Counted from the first letter of the stretch, positions 36,815 through 48,882 are shown. The stretch is 64,000 nucleotides of DNA from Phytophthora quininea (GCA_011947345.1 JAAVTG010000039.1:124001-188000); one strand, 5' to 3'. The notes: a model not told the origin generated them from the letters alone. Translations and numbers: made by a program.

Positions 36815-37597
36815 TTACATGCTCAAGCCGTTCATGTCTGCCCAAAGATCGTCGACGCATGCGTCTTGAAGCGCGTCGAGCTGCTTGTGCTTGATGCGGA
36901 AGTATACCTGGTATCGAATCTCAGGCGAGAAGTTCAAACCACCACGGTGGGCAAGGTTTGGGTGAGCTAACACCAGGTCTCCTCGAGAAGCAAGTAGTTG
37001 CACTGGAGCTCCGAGATCGGGCAGTGTGCCGTCTCCCCAGACGCTGTTGGCTTTGTAACATTCATCGTCATGGCCATGAAGCTTACCGTCAGCAGTTAGA
37101 CGGCTGTGAAGCTCAACGTGAGACCCAGGGAAGACCGTCAGGTTTCCGCATAGTGGTTCCGGCACGTTCGAAAGGGCAATGCCAGCAAGCAGCGTGAATG
37201 GGTGCAACCGGCCTTGACGCATACCGTCGGTATGCCACTCGGTACCCTCAGGTTCACGCGGTTCGCCAAGCTCTGGGAATCTTAGCGCGATTTGGGCTCC
37301 TTGTGGCGGCACAACTTGATCGTCCCCAACCAGCGCCTCCACGTACTTGTAGACGTCCGACACGTAGTAGAGATCGAGAATTGCGTCACTATTTGACGTC
37401 GTCCCAGCCAACTTGACATTTCCTTCCACTCCACCGTCGATCATGCGTCCAGGGATTCCTAGGTCGTGGTTGATGCGACGCAATGCAGCGTTCGCTAGCG
37501 ACAGCGGCACAGCGCCTCGAATCTGCAGGTATCCGTTCTCCATGAAGCTCCGTCGCTGGGACTCACTCAATATGGACCCATCTTCATTACGAGTCAT
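36815..37597 (-). CDS. Phytanoyl-CoA dioxygenase (PhyH) family protein
   Basis: An Fe(II)/2-oxoglutarate oxygenase. The iron ligands are visible: H-x-D in WHTDGM and the distal His in LAHRGG, followed by an Arg-containing strand IRYQVYFRIKHK suited to 2-oxoglutarate binding. A GNLTVFPGSH segment precedes the distal His, as in the family. The start at 37597 (MTRNEDGS) begins close to the domain; an upstream in-frame Met at 37726 would add 43 residues. About 260 residues, single exon. It lacks the peroxisomal N-terminal presequence of animal phytanoyl-CoA hydroxylase, and the substrate cannot be told. Convergent with the homeobox gene. Confidence 0.85.
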   Translation of the reverse strand: MTRNEDGSILSESQRRSFMENGYLQIRGAVPLSLANAALRRINHDLGIPGRMIDGGVEGNVKLAGTTSNSDAILDLYYVSDVYKYVEALVGDDQVVPPQGAQIALRFPELGEPREPEGTEWHTDGMRQGRLHPFTLLAGIALSNVPEPLCGNLTVFPGSHVELHSRLTADGKLHGHDDECYKANSVWGDGTLPDLGAPVQLLASRGDLVLAHPNLAHRGGLNFSPEIRYQVYFRIKHKQLDALQDACVDDLWADMNGLSM

Positions 37598-37770
37598 CGC
37601 CGACCTCGTCGTGTCTAGTGCAAAAGCTGCACGCGTCGAGACCGTCACCAGTCGGAACAAACTGTCGGGTCCTCTCGCTGTGTCACCAATGAGCTCTGGT
37701 TCTGATGACGCAGTGGCCACGCCCAAGTACCAACCTGCCGACTGCCCTCGGTTCTGCTTCTTCTGGTGCG

Positions 37771-38040
37771 CTAATGCCTTAAATGCAGCAATAAACTGCC
37801 GTCGTCCGGCTGCATACCCGCTTCAGACTCGACCACAAACGCGGCGAACTTAGCGGCGGCCATTGCCCAGCTGACGTTGCCGTTCAGCGCCACCTTGAGC
37901 TTCTCGTAGGGCCGTTGAACGCTGCAGAAGCTCAATATCATCGGACCGGCCGCAGACCCGCGCTCCAGCAGCGCTCGGAACGAGAACCCGCTGCCCACAT
38001 GCGTCACCTGCACGACTGCCCCAGTCTCCAACGAATTCAT
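37771..38040 (-). CDS. Small protein of unknown function
   Basis: A single frame of about 89 residues from the ATG complementary to 38038-38040. The sequence is soluble, with no membrane segment or known motif; VQVTHVGSGFSFRALLERG and KVALNGNVSW give it coding-like composition. An upstream Met (38094) would add a hydrophobic start but would run into the leader of the divergent channel gene. It faces the K+ channel gene across about 62 bp. It may have further exons. Confidence 0.45.
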   Translation of the reverse strand: MNSLETGAVVQVTHVGSGFSFRALLERGSAAGPMILSFCSVQRPYEKLKVALNGNVSWAMAAAKFAAFVVESEAGMQPDDGSLLLHLRH

Positions 38041-38102
38041 GATCAGCAACAGAACAATATTGATGAGGCTCAATATTATTGATATCAGATACATTTTCGA
38101 CG
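38041..38102. promoter_or_regulatory. 62-bp divergent promoter with repeated CAATATT words
   Basis: The interval between the small gene and the channel gene holds two CAATATT copies about 20 bases apart (CAATATTGAT and CAATATTATTG). They form an imperfect direct or inverted arrangement. It is the only space available for both core promoters. Confidence 0.4.
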
Positions 38103-39909
38103 ATGCTCGCGAGGCGGCGCAGCGCGCGCCTTGATGCGGAGCGGCAGACGGTGGAGCAGCAGGTGGAGGCCGCGTTCAAGCAGCAATCGAGCGAGCTGGA
38201 CACAGTGCCTCTAAGACGCAGAAGCAGCGCCTACTTGCCGCCAACAGAAGACAGTCTACGAGTCGCCAAGCACGTCATTCAGGTTAATTGGGACAATATA
38301 TCGCGCAATAAATTGTTAATACTCACTTCTTCTTGCAGGACGTGTACTCTCTTCAAGAACGCTATGAGAAGCAGCATGGGATTGAAAATGCGGCGTGCGT
38401 CGTTGCAATGGTGATGAGAAAACCTGTTTTCAGTTGACAGGGAACTTTCTCTCTTGACGTCGTCAATGCTGTAGATCGGTTTGGTGCTGGTGATCCTGGA
38501 CAACGAATACATCGAGGACCAGGCATCCAAGCTCATTTTGCGTGTGACAAACACGGTGTTGACTATGCTGCTGCTCGGCCTCATTTGCTGGCGGTTTGCT
38601 GTGGAGCGATCCATCCTGATCCGGCGTAATATGCTGCCTTCAAATGTCTCTCTGATCGGGATGCCGAAACAACTGCTGCAATTGCTACTGGAGCTAGCTG
38701 CCTGCAGTATCTTCATCCCTCCTGGGACCAGCGGCAGTGTTAAGGTTCGTGAATGGAAATACTACACGGACCATTCATCGTCAAGCAAGCAAGCGTCGTG
38801 TGGTGCGCCGTTCATGGCAGAAAGCGGAATTGCTATCTGGAATATTCGTACCCGTATGTCCTACTTATTGTGTGGTAAAATGTTGCGTTGCATATCACTG
38901 ATAACTTTATTTACATGCATGCTATGGTGAAGGCTTGAAGTATTTGGCTTGTTGTCATTGCTTCGCATATACATGATCCCCGTGTGATACGAAACCTGTC
39001 CAGCGTCTCCAGGTACTGTGATCGTAGTATATTTTCGATGATCTACCTTCATGTTGCTTATCATGTGTCTAGCTACCACACATCATATTTAGGGGCGCTG
39101 CACCGTGTGGATACTATGAGTCCCCTGTTTGCGATCAAGTGTTTTATGCAGTCTTATCCATTCCGACTGCTATCAGCTGCACTGCTAACGACTCTCGTGC
39201 TAACTTCATATTCACTGGCAATCGTTGAAACACCTGTAAACCCAAGTCTGGCGCCACTTGCCAATGCCGTCTGGGTTGTGGCCTTATGATGGCAACGGTG
39301 GGTTATGGAGATATTGTGCCGATTACCACAGCCGGACAAGTGGTTCTTGTCTTTGGTGCTATGATCGCAGGTATTTTGCTGGTTGCTGCACTGGTACGTT
39401 TTCTTTTCGTTGGTATTTTTGCTGTGGATGTTGATTGTGTTTTGTATTTCCCTAGAGTGCAGCACTTTTCGCTTTTCTTCGTCTGGACGAGCGAGATAAG
39501 CGTTTTGTTCATTTTTCGTCGCCAGCAATACGAAAAGAAACTCACAAACGCGTGTGCGCGAACGATTCAAGCAGCGTGGCGAAAGTTTCGTGCGGAAGAT
39601 ACAGGGACACGTTCATACCGAAAGCGTAAGTGGATTGGCATGCAGTTTAAGTTTATATGGTCTAATGCATGTTGCAATTACACAGTGAGTGATAACGTCT
39701 ATAAGCGCACATCCATTCAGCGTCAGCTTCGGAAGCAGTCGGTGGGAACATACACGAGTACGGCAATTGAGCTGCAAAATTACCGTCACAGCTGGATCCG
39801 ATCTCTTCGTCAAGAACAGGAAAACACACTAAGTCGGCTTCGAGGCGTGGAACACCGCTTAGATTCGCTTGTTGGAGTTGCTACAGCTGCTCTCAACAAG
39901 GTTTCGTGA
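38103..39909 (+). CDS. SK-like potassium channel subunit
   Basis: The selectivity filter TVGYGDIVP is encoded at about 39297-39325, preceded by a pore helix (NAVWVVALMMA) and followed by a hydrophobic S6 (VVLVFGAMIAGILLVAALV). Earlier hydrophobic segments at about 38480-38600, 38680-38720 and 38935-39200 complete a six-helix plan. After S6 a helix with IQ-like ARTIQAAWRKFRAE suggests calmodulin binding, as in calcium-activated SK channels. The N-terminus is basic and cytoplasmic. Introns include 38284-about 38339, about 39393-39460 and about 39627-39686. A missing A near 39285 splits pore helix and filter into two frames. Voltage-sensor arginines are few, which also fits SK type. Confidence 0.8.
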
Positions 39910-39910
39910 T

Positions 39911-42900
39911 TTAGACGCTTGGAAAGCTGACATAACTTGAAGACGGAGAGGTCGGATTATTTTCCGCCACCGCAGATGCAGCACTGTTGGCGCTGTGGTT
40001 ATGTGCTGCTGCACTAATCCGTTGTCGGATGATTATGGTCGAAGCGTTGATGAGGTCTGCTTCATACGATTGGAATGAAGTGACGGAGTCGGATCTCTAA
40101 CAAGCACGAATATCAGTCGATGATGGAGCGAAGCGGGCAAAAGGAACTTACCAGGATGTCGTGAATACTGGTCTTCGGGACGGTGCTAACCGCTGCAAAT
40201 TGTCTTCCAGCTCCCCTACAAAAGGCTGTTTAGAATTCGTGCAGATTGTGAGTTGAATTAACAGTACTACTCACCTAAAGCGAACTCGATTAGCTGGCGC
40301 TTTTGGTGACCTTGTCACGATATCGCCAATAGGCGAAGTGAGCATCATTTGGTCTCGAAGTTGAGCTCCCAGCACGTTGTTTGGATATGGAAACGAGATA
40401 GACTTGGGAGAACTCACGTAAAGCGGTTCGGGATTCTGATAGCCGCGAACAGACGAAGATGGAGGACCAGGGACTGCTACTGACAACTTCGATGGAGATA
40501 CAAGAGCCATTGCCCCTTCAGTGGATGAGAAACTTGCCCCTCTTCGCTCATTTCGGTCTCCCGTTTCATCAGCATTAGTTGCACCGCCAGTCGACAGACT
40601 GGGGATGGCTCTGCGACGAGATTTCACGTGGCCGTCCGGACTACTTTTCGTTCTCCTAACTCGGGGTATTTGGTGCGTAGTTTTCTTCCGCTGAGCTTTG
40701 GGGAGGAAAGTACGCGAGGTCGAGACTGCTGGAAACAGTATCAGTGACAAAAGAAGCGAGCGGCATATCTCTCACTGCCCTATCAGCTTGCGCTTTGCTG
40801 GGCTGCCGGCTAAGCTTGCGTTGTCTTCCACTACCGAATCCTTCGTTTGGGTCTGTCACCTTCGATGTACCTGTCTCAGCAGTTTTTGTGCTCTTCCGTC
40901 GTGTACTTTTCGGCGTCAAATCATTCAACAATTTCTTCCCCTTATGAAATGAAGATCGCGCGGTCGAAGCAGACTCGTCATCTACTGGAGAGCTATCGCT
41001 AACAGCCCCCGCCTCACGTAAGAAGCTCTCAACAATCTTTGGGAAGCAGAGAGATTCATCATCAACAGTGGCTACAAGTCTCTCTCGAGCGCTTACGTCA
41101 TTTACACAAGCCTGAAAAAGGGTTTCACAGAGCGATATGCCTACTTCGTGGAGGTGTTTGGTGTTGAAATGAGTGTTTTGCAGCTCGCCATAATTCGCGC
41201 CACAGAAAGAGGCTTCTATGGTGAAACTCCAGTTGATCTTGAGTTCATGTGCAACGACAACACGCGCGGTCGTCTCCTTATCCTTACTTACTTTGAAGCT
41301 GCAGTCGGGGAATGAAATGTACCTTTTCGCGGTCTGCTGTGTTGAAAACAACTTTGCGAACGACCGAGCGGCGGGATTTGGCTTTCGCTTTGTATCACAA
41401 CCATACATGAATACGTTTTTCTTTCGTGAGTGGCCATGCATATCGCAAAAGAACACAACTCCACGAGACAAGCGCTCTTTAACGAGAAGCTCTTTAGCAT
41501 GGAAGATTGTCGGATGGAGAGCTTTACTTGGGTTTTGCCATTGACGATTCAGATCACACGCTGAAAGGCCACATCGACTATTGCCATAGTACACGCCGTC
41601 CGGGTTGATAATTGGGATGACTTGAAACACAAACATCCGACGTAGAACACGAGCGACGTCGGAATCTCCAAGAAGAAAATCGATTACTCCACGCATCATC
41701 CACGAAGCTTGAGCTTCGCCTGGGTGGACTCGTGCAGTGATGAAAACTGCTCTTCGTCGTTTCAGTTCTTGGTGAGAACCGGAAAAATTTGATATCGTTA
41801 ATAAATCGCAGCTCCGTCCGCTCAGGGTTTTGCACAGCGAAGTGTGACGAAGGATCTGACGACTGTCGTGTCCTGAGTGATGCAAAATACGATCCAAATG
41901 TGTTTGATGCATCGTGAGAGTATACGGATAGCTGTGGGCAACCAAATATGTGTCATCGCTGTTTGGGAACTCCAATGTGAATGTCAATGTGTAATAAGTC
42001 GCTGCAGAGCCCGACGCTATGGTATTTGGTACTGGTGCGGTGTCTGTAGGAGCCACGCCAACAAAATTTGAAGCATTCCTGGGCGGACGCAAGAAAGGAT
42101 TTGCAAAGTAGTAGATGTCTGTCCCTGACCGTATCCACCCTTTTCCTTTCTGGTGAGCATCTTTGACGGAATATACCACGGGCTGCAATCCAAGATTAAC
42201 AGGCTATTCGGTTTGCACAAATTCACAATGTTGAACCGGTACCTTTGACTTCCACGACTTGGCTTTTGGATGTTGCTAATAGCAAAATAAAACCATTGCA
42301 TGTGACCGGAGGAGTTAAAATCATGTCGTAGAACGAGGTCGTACTCGAATTCTCCGATTCGGATAGCTCGACCGAGATTCGCGCTTTCAAAGTTGCTGTC
42401 GAATGTCAAACAGCTACTGGTGTTGTCAAAAGCCTGTGTCTTTGGCGGAACAAAATATGGGGCGTCGTTCTGCACCACACACGAGTTTAGCAGGAACGTA
42501 GGTATTCCCGTAGTGTCACCGTGCTCTCTGTCCTCCATCATGGCTGTATTTTCATACACCATGCATGCGCGGGAATTCACGTCGTCAGCAATAAACTCTA
42601 ACCTTCTCGCCTTTGCCTCTTCAATGAAATTTGAGCTGCCTTCGGCACCAGGAATATCGCAGGGCTCCATATAACCGGGGTCGTCTAGTACAAACTCTTC
42701 TTCGCGATTGTTTTGCCCGTCGGGATCCATCCTTGAAGGATGTTTTGGGTATTTTACCAGAGAACTGTCCACGTAGTACCATTTCTTATCTTCAAGGTGA
42801 TCAAATCGTGATGGCGCACCGTGAGATGTGGTTTTGCTTGAAAATGACCCATTGCGCTCTAGCATTTGAGCATTATTTTGTGGAAATGAACACAGCTTGG

Positions 42901-45183
42901 AACTCGTATAGTTTCACTGAATCCGCGGTGGAATATGTTTTTCCGCGTCGTCTTCATCGTCGTCTTCACTGTCATCATCATTTTCATACTCTGTAGCTTT
43001 TATTTCTTCCTCCTCTTCGCAAGATTCAACTGGAGTTGTAGCACGAACACCATCATTATCTCGTTGTAAATTTTCAGTGGTGGCTGGTGTCAATAGCTCC
43101 TCATTAAGGATACTGCAAGAAGCATAGGAACATACTGCTTCCACAGTCTCATTCGTGTTGTTACTGTCAGCTTGGACTTCAGCGTTTTGTGTCTCTGAAC
43201 GGTAATGGTTTTCGGTATCAAACACTTTCGATACATACTCATCGTAGTTGGAGTCTCCGGGCCTCACGCATTCCACTGTAAGTGGATTGTTTGCGCTGGA
43301 TTCAGGTGATGGTTCCGCATCAACGCAGCCGAGGACCGCTTTCTCAAGCATATGCATCACTGTTACAGCAATTTGCTCTTCACAATATAGGCCAACACAA
43401 TATTCTTCACCACTTGCATCTGGAGCATCGGTATCAAATAACGAGTTGGGTTTACACGGAGACAGACGCGTGTGTAAAACTTCCAGTAAACCTTTTCCAC
43501 CGCAGCTCAGCACAACTTCCGCTCCGTCTTTTGCTAGGAGCATTTCCCGAATAAAATTGTAGATCTCTACAGTCTTGTGGCAGTATTGTGAATTGATCAG
43601 AGTTTGATAGGATGCGGTTCTAGTACAAACGTACCTCAGTTTTCCACGAATCGGAAGACGGAATCACTCGGCAGAGCAGTTCGACGGCAATACCGACGTA
43701 TCCCGTTATACTTTGAACACTTCTTGTCTAATCAAGCCTCACACAAAGACGTTAAAATTTTTGATTGTTTGCTCGTAGGAAGTGTGTTCCAACCTGTGTT
43801 TTCCAGTGTTTAGATAAAATCGCAAATACTTGTGCTGCGAATCGAACATCCTCGTGATAGTTTCGGAGGCATAGAAAGAGGGCTGGCAGAGTGATATCCT
43901 CCTCTTGAACACAAAATGCTTCAATTGCTGATCGACTGAGCCTTGAAATAACCTGAACAATATGCCCTGCCAGTTCCGCAAGATAACCAGAACCTCCAGC
44001 TAGAACATACAGTGACAACAAACCCTCGATCGTCTCCGAGTTGATCAGCTGCGGTAATTCCATCGGATTATGTGAAACGTTGACAAAAAGCGGAAAGTGC
44101 TATCCACCACAGTAGCGTCTTGGGCATGGCTCGTCGCGGCAAGAACGAGCACCTGTCCTCTACAAAAGCTGGAATCTACAAAAGGGGACAAGTCCAACTT
44201 ACATTGTCGGGCAAACTCCGACAGGTCGGCGATGATTGCGCACAGTCGCTGTCACCTCTCGAATGTTGCTGTTGCGCTCGATAGCTCGGAATAGCAGAGG
44301 TATCATTTCCTCGTGCACGATCAGGCCGTACACTTGGGCCTCCCGAGAGAGTCGTAACAATAGTCGGACAACTCCAATTCTAGTTCACGCGCGGAGATTT
44401 CCATCCCCAGACAAAGACACAAAGCACCGATAATATTTTGCGATACCATCATTTGAAGAATCCCAGTCGCTTCTCCCAAAATCGCCAGTACGTCGCACGC
44501 TGTTCGCTTCAGATCAATCTTCTCACCACGCTGTCAGCAGCAACAACAAGGTCAGAGCTAAGTCCAACCAGTAGATGATAAAGTAGCAGTCCCACCAACT
44601 TGAGCAGTCCAATAAGGATTGGGATAGCATCTTCCTTCGCCGCCACCTGGATTCTGTCTGCGTTCCCGTCCACGAAGCGTCCCAACGTATCCGTCGCTCT
44701 CAGCAGTACACTGGTCTCCTCTTCTTTGTGTGACATGATCTCCAGTATCTGCTTCACCACCAACTTCTGTATCTCCTGGTGCTCTGCTTCTACGGTGTGA
44801 GTCAATAGATCCACCAGCTCGAGTGCTCGTCTCAGTATCTTGGCTCGGCGTCTGCCGTCTTTAGGACTCGTCGGTAGCTCGTGTAGACACCTCACACACA
44901 CCTCAAATGCCCCACAGCGTGCAGCCTCGGCCTTTGCCTTGGGATTATCCAATAGAAGCAGCACTAGAAGCTCCAGCAGGATCTCCAGCGTCTCGTTAGC
45001 AGGCAGCGGCTGGTCGTCACTTGCCAGAGACAGCAAGATCTCAAGTCCGTCGGTCAGGATCGCGCTCTTGGCGTCTCCACAGCGGCAACAGGACGCCAGA
45101 TCCAGCAGCATGTGGCGCACGGATGTCGGCGTGCGCTTCTCGCGGTCCTGCAAACTCGCCAGCAGCGCGCGGACAGTCGCCAT
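39911..45183 (-). CDS. Cytosolic carboxypeptidase 1-like (AGTPBP1/Nna1) tubulin deglutamylase
   Basis: CCP enzymes trim glutamates from tubulin tails. The N-terminal third (45183-43560) is ARM-like helical sequence, as in CCP1. An acidic region follows (42960-43100), then the CCP-specific beta domain (FESANLGRAIRIGEFEYDLVLRHD, GHMQWFYFAISN) and the M14 peptidase domain. The peptidase carries zinc ligands HPGE and the later His in FFCDMHGHS, and NPDGVYYGN. The substrate segment SFTIEASFCGANYG is present. The C-terminal tail is basic and Ser-rich. Two further exons can be read past 40265: RGAGRQFAAVS and SDSVTSFQSYE, with consensus donors, giving a stop complementary to 39911-39913. A frame break lies near 40690. 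The total is over 1,300 residues. Divergent from the LEA14-like gene, and the stop is one base from the channel gene's. Confidence 0.85.
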
Positions 45184-45289
45184 GGCCAATGTTGAAGTGC
45201 CCTGCTATTTAACTCACTTCAAGCATTCAGATTGGTGGAAAATGAAACGGTTACTGGTTGTGTGGAGATTCCCCAGTTGAAGCGAAGCG
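45184..45289. promoter_or_regulatory. 106-bp bidirectional promoter, CCP1 (-) / LEA14-like (+)
   Basis: It contains CCAAT-type boxes in both orientations (GCCAAT at the left edge, ATTGG near 45231-45235). It also holds initiator-like CTCACTTCAAGCATTC near 45210-45226 on the + strand and CACTTCAACATT on the - strand. Confidence 0.5.
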
Positions 45290-46838
45290 ATGGAGGACGT
45301 CGGGATGGAACCACTGCTGGAGCGCACGGAGAAGGAGGCAGACGACTGGAACGATCGCAGGAGACGGAGGAGACGGACACCGATCTGGCTGCTGGCTCTG
45401 GGCGTGATGGTGGCGCTGCTGTTGATTGTACACGTCTTGTTCGTGGCTCTACTGCGCAAGACGACAGTGACGTTGGACCAAGTGACGCTGCCAGACCTGT
45501 GTCACCGCCGCACAACAGGCCAAGTGGTCATGGAGTTCCAGAATCCGTCCTACTGCTCGCCGGATATTGGGTCGCTGAACATTACCTTCTCTAAAGGGGG
45601 ACGACGTTCCTACACCTCCAAGTTCCGGGCTTCGAGCTGCTGTCCGGAGTGTCTACAATTGTGTCGGCAGTGGGGTTTGAATTGTTGACAACCCCAGAGA
45701 CTCTGTACGATTTGGTCTTGCTGACGACGAGTCGGTCGATGTTCGCGGTCATGTGGCAATTCATATCTCGTGCATGCTCATCCCGTTTACAGTCCATTTG
45801 GACATGTCCAATCTGCTTCGGGAAACCCCACGGCCTAATGTTGAGGGATTTATTCCTCCACGATGGAGATATGCATTGGATCCGCCACTTGATTCTGTTG
45901 AACATTGGGGGTCGAATGTGGTGAACGGCATCAAAGTCGAGCTACAACATGTCGTGAAGCAGATCTTGAAGACAGTGGCGTTATCGCATTTCCACACGGA
46001 AGAAGACAGCCAAGAGATCTTTGCCTTCACGGACGTGTCGTTCCGGTATGCATCGCGGGTGTTGTGGAATCTCCCTTCGCTGTCTGTTCAAGTGCAATCA
46101 ATCAAGAGGGAAACGATACTAGTGGCTGGTTTCAAGGAGTTCCTCTTGGGGAGTGGCCACACATTCATCTCGGCGTACACAGAGGTCTTCAAGAACCAAT
46201 CTGACCCGTTGCAATCCATGCTGAAGGCATATTTAGCTGGAACCGATGTTACACTGCACGTAGGTGGAGACAATCGAGACACGGCGTGCTACTCGCTACA
46301 AGTGCTGGACCTCGTGGACGTCAAGGTGAACGTTCCAGCCAAAATTGACGGTAAGCCAGCTCTCCTTCGAGAATACGCCATCAGTCCAACGCTCAAACAG
46401 CTGGACTCGAAGACGCGCAAGTGCTTGCTGGAGTTCAAAGTCGTCATCAAGATCAACAACCCGCTGCCCATTCACTTTACTCTGTACGGGATCGAGCTGG
46501 ACTTGTTGTACGAAAGAGACGGCAAGAACGGGTCTGCCTTGAAGCCCGCCTTCCTCCTCCACATTAACAACACCAAACATGTGTCCTGGTCGTCGCACGA
46601 AGAAAACAGCATCGTCCTGGACTCGGCAGTGCACGACTTCGACACGTGCAAGGAAGTGGTGGACTTGTATTTCCACAACAAGTTGGCGTTCGATATCCAA
46701 CACGGCCACATCGCCATGGGCGCCGGCAGTGGCAACTTCAGCATCCCGTTCTCAGCCAAGGGCATCCACATCCATCCAGGCGACGAAATGTCCCGTGCTA
46801 CCAACAGCCTGGCGCTTGCTGCGACGACTGCGGCGTAA
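45290..46838 (+). CDS. Signal-anchored membrane protein with LEA14-like lumenal domains
   Basis: The start at 45290 gives an acidic then very basic cytoplasmic N-terminus (DRRRRRRRT) followed by one strong membrane segment (WLLALGVMVALLLIVHVLFVAL). About 430 lumenal or extracellular residues follow. The ectodomain contains recurring beta-sandwich segments (VVMEFQNPSY, VVIKINNPLP), typical of LEA14/water-stress domains, where the N-P motif closes a strand. It resembles fungal vacuolar Tag1-type proteins in layout, but I cannot assign a function. Two one-base frame changes occur (near 45595 and 45745). Single exon. Confidence 0.65.
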
Positions 46839-46884
46839 GATCAGATGTTGAACAACTTTGGGCTGTTCAGTGGTCAAAACCAAT

Positions 46885-46900
46885 TTCATTCGCGTTTCTT
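46885..46900 (+). promoter_or_regulatory. Oomycete initiator-like element upstream of REEP/HVA22 gene
   Basis: TTCATTCGCGTTTCTT fits the TCATTYBNNNWTT-type oomycete initiator and lies about 25 nt before the ATG at 46910, supporting that start. Confidence 0.55.
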
Positions 46901-46909
46901 TCCGGCGGC

Positions 46910-47468
46910 ATGGGCTCCTCTTTCTCGCGGCTCGTGTGCATCGGCGTGGGGTCGCCTACCCGGCGTACGCGAGCTTCAAGGCGCTGGAGCGCTCGCGGAA
47001 CGACCTGCAGGAGCACAAGCAGTGGCTGACGTACTGGGTGGTGTATGGGGCCTCCACGTCGGTAGAGACGGTGGTCTCGCCACTCATGTGCCTGCTCCCA
47101 GGATACAACGCCACCAAGACGCTGTTCCTGATCTGGATGATGTCGCCCAAGACAAAGGTGGGAATGTTTTTATAGTATTTTGCTTGTGCAGTCTGTTATT
47201 AACAAGTTGTGGTGCCTGTAGGGAGCGACGGTCGTGTACGACAAAATGTTGTGCCCATTCCTGAAGCAGCATGAAGAGCAAGTGGATGAAAAATTACTGG
47301 AGGCCCAGGACGCCGCTGAAGGCATGCTGGCCTCCTTTGTGCGGACCTGGGGCCAGACCATCGCAGATCGCCTCGCAGACATCCAAAGAGCGAAGAGTTC
47401 ACACAGGTGGTCGACGCCATCAAAGCGCTGGCGGCGCCAGATCCCCCAAGAAGAAGGAAATGCCGTAG
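46910..47468 (+). CDS. REEP/TB2-DP1/HVA22 family ER-shaping protein
   Basis: These proteins insert hairpins into the ER membrane and generate tubule curvature. The family signature is clear: GVAYPAYASFKALE, KQWLTYWVVYGA, VSPLMCLLPGYNATKTLFLIWMM and GATVVYDKMLCPFL. An intron separates KTK from GATVVY (about 47158-47220). An amphipathic, acid-rich C-terminal helix follows. Frames break at the G run 46948-46951 and near 47393; corrected, the protein ends at a TAG at 47466-47468, about 160 residues. It follows the LEA14-like gene by only 70 bp and is convergent with PRPS. Confidence 0.85.
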
Positions 47469-47599
47469 ATATTTTGCTTTATAATTGCAGGGCGGTGATT
47501 GCCCTTAAATGGAAATACATGTAAGCTTCAGGGTGTATGCTATTATGCATCAGCAGGCTTCAGGCACCCGCCTAACTATCTCTTTTGCGCTCCAGAGAA

Positions 47600-48882
47600 C
47601 TAATAGTGATGCACGTATTTGAAATCCTCGCGGGAGTTCGTCTTGTCGATGTAGGAGTGCGCCTTGAAGTGCTCCGCCTGGATCAGCTCCGCCAGCATGG
47701 GCGCCACAGACAACCGCTTGAGCTTGCTCGTGTGGAAGGCCTTGGGTTCCGCGGGGATCGTGTCCATGACGACCACCTGGGACACGTTCGACTCGTCGAT
47801 TAAACGTTCAGCATCGCCGTTCAGCAGCGGGTGCGACGCAAAGCAGTACACCTTGCGGGCACCCTTGCTCAGGGCCAGGTTCGTGAGCTTGGAGAGAGTC
47901 TCGCTCGTGTCGATCAGGTCGTCTACGACGATCACATCGGCGCCCTTGACGTCGCCCACAATGTCCGCCTCCTTCTGCTCTCCTTCGACGCCCTTCTTGC
48001 CTGTACCGTGGAAGAACACGGCAAACTGTGCCGGCGAGTCTGGAAGCCACTTGTTCAGACCCGTCTGGAAGATGCGTGCACGACGTAAGCACTCCGGGTT
48101 CGGCGCCATGACTACAAGAGGACGGCGGAGGTACACCTGCGTGGCAAAGTATTCCACTCCAGCCATGATTGTCTCGATTGTCTCCACGGGGATATCTGAG
48201 CTGAAGAAGCAGGCTTCGTGACCTTCCACACGCATCTGCAGATCCACGGCAATGACACGGTCCACACCCATGACCTCCAGCATCTTGGCAATGTCTGCAG
48301 CCGGACTCTGGATGAACTTGGAGTTGAGACTGGTGGCTGCCGGGTTGGCACGACGGTGGTGCTTGTACGCGTAGTAAGGCAGCACGACCGTCACCTTCTT
48401 GGCACTGGCACGACGCATGGTACTGACCATGAGCAGCAGCTCGATGATGTTGTCGTTCACGGGGCTGGCCAGACTCTGCACCAGATACACATCCTTGCCA
48501 CGTACACTCTCCCCACTTGCACCTGCACTTCTCCGTCGGCGAAGCGGCCGAGCGTGAGTTTGCCCACGCGCGTTCCAAGGCGACGCGCAATGTCGTCGGC
48601 CAGCTCAAAGTGCGACGAGCCCGAGAAGATCTTGAGCTCGTGGCAGCCGGGGATGAACATGCCGGCGTGTGTGCACGGGTGCTTGTCCGACGGGAAGAAG
48701 GGCGAGAACGGGTCCACGCGCTTGCGGTCGTGCGGCACGCCGAACTCCAAGTCGCGCAGGTCGCGCTTGTCCGGCTCGGCACGGGCAACGTCGGCGTGGG
48801 CGAAGCCGAGCGACGCGCCGCCCAGGAACACGGCGAGCGCGGGGGTCAGACGCGCGGCGGCAGAGCGGAAGGCGAACACCAT
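47600..48882 (-). CDS. Ribose-phosphate pyrophosphokinase (PRPS), possibly organellar
   Basis: It makes PRPP from ribose-5-phosphate and ATP for nucleotide, His and Trp synthesis. Conserved regions: LKIFSGSSHFELADDIA, GRFADGEVQVQV, VLPYYAYKHH, and the PRPP loop VVDDLIDTSETL. The start at 48882 gives about 60 residues before the enzyme domain. This extension begins MVFAFRSAAARL and contains a hydrophobic LAVFLGGASLGFAHA segment, so it looks like a targeting or membrane signal rather than cytosolic enzyme. One base is missing in the C run 48511-48514, splitting the first 125 residues from the rest. A 30-residue insertion with EGEQKEAD lies before the PRPP loop. About 425 residues. Confidence 0.9.

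Noticed and set aside
47468..47600. tRNA, rRNA or CRISPR-like structure in short gaps
   Set aside because: I looked for cloverleaf boxes and regular direct repeats in this and other gaps and saw none; a tRNAscan or covariance search was not possible here.
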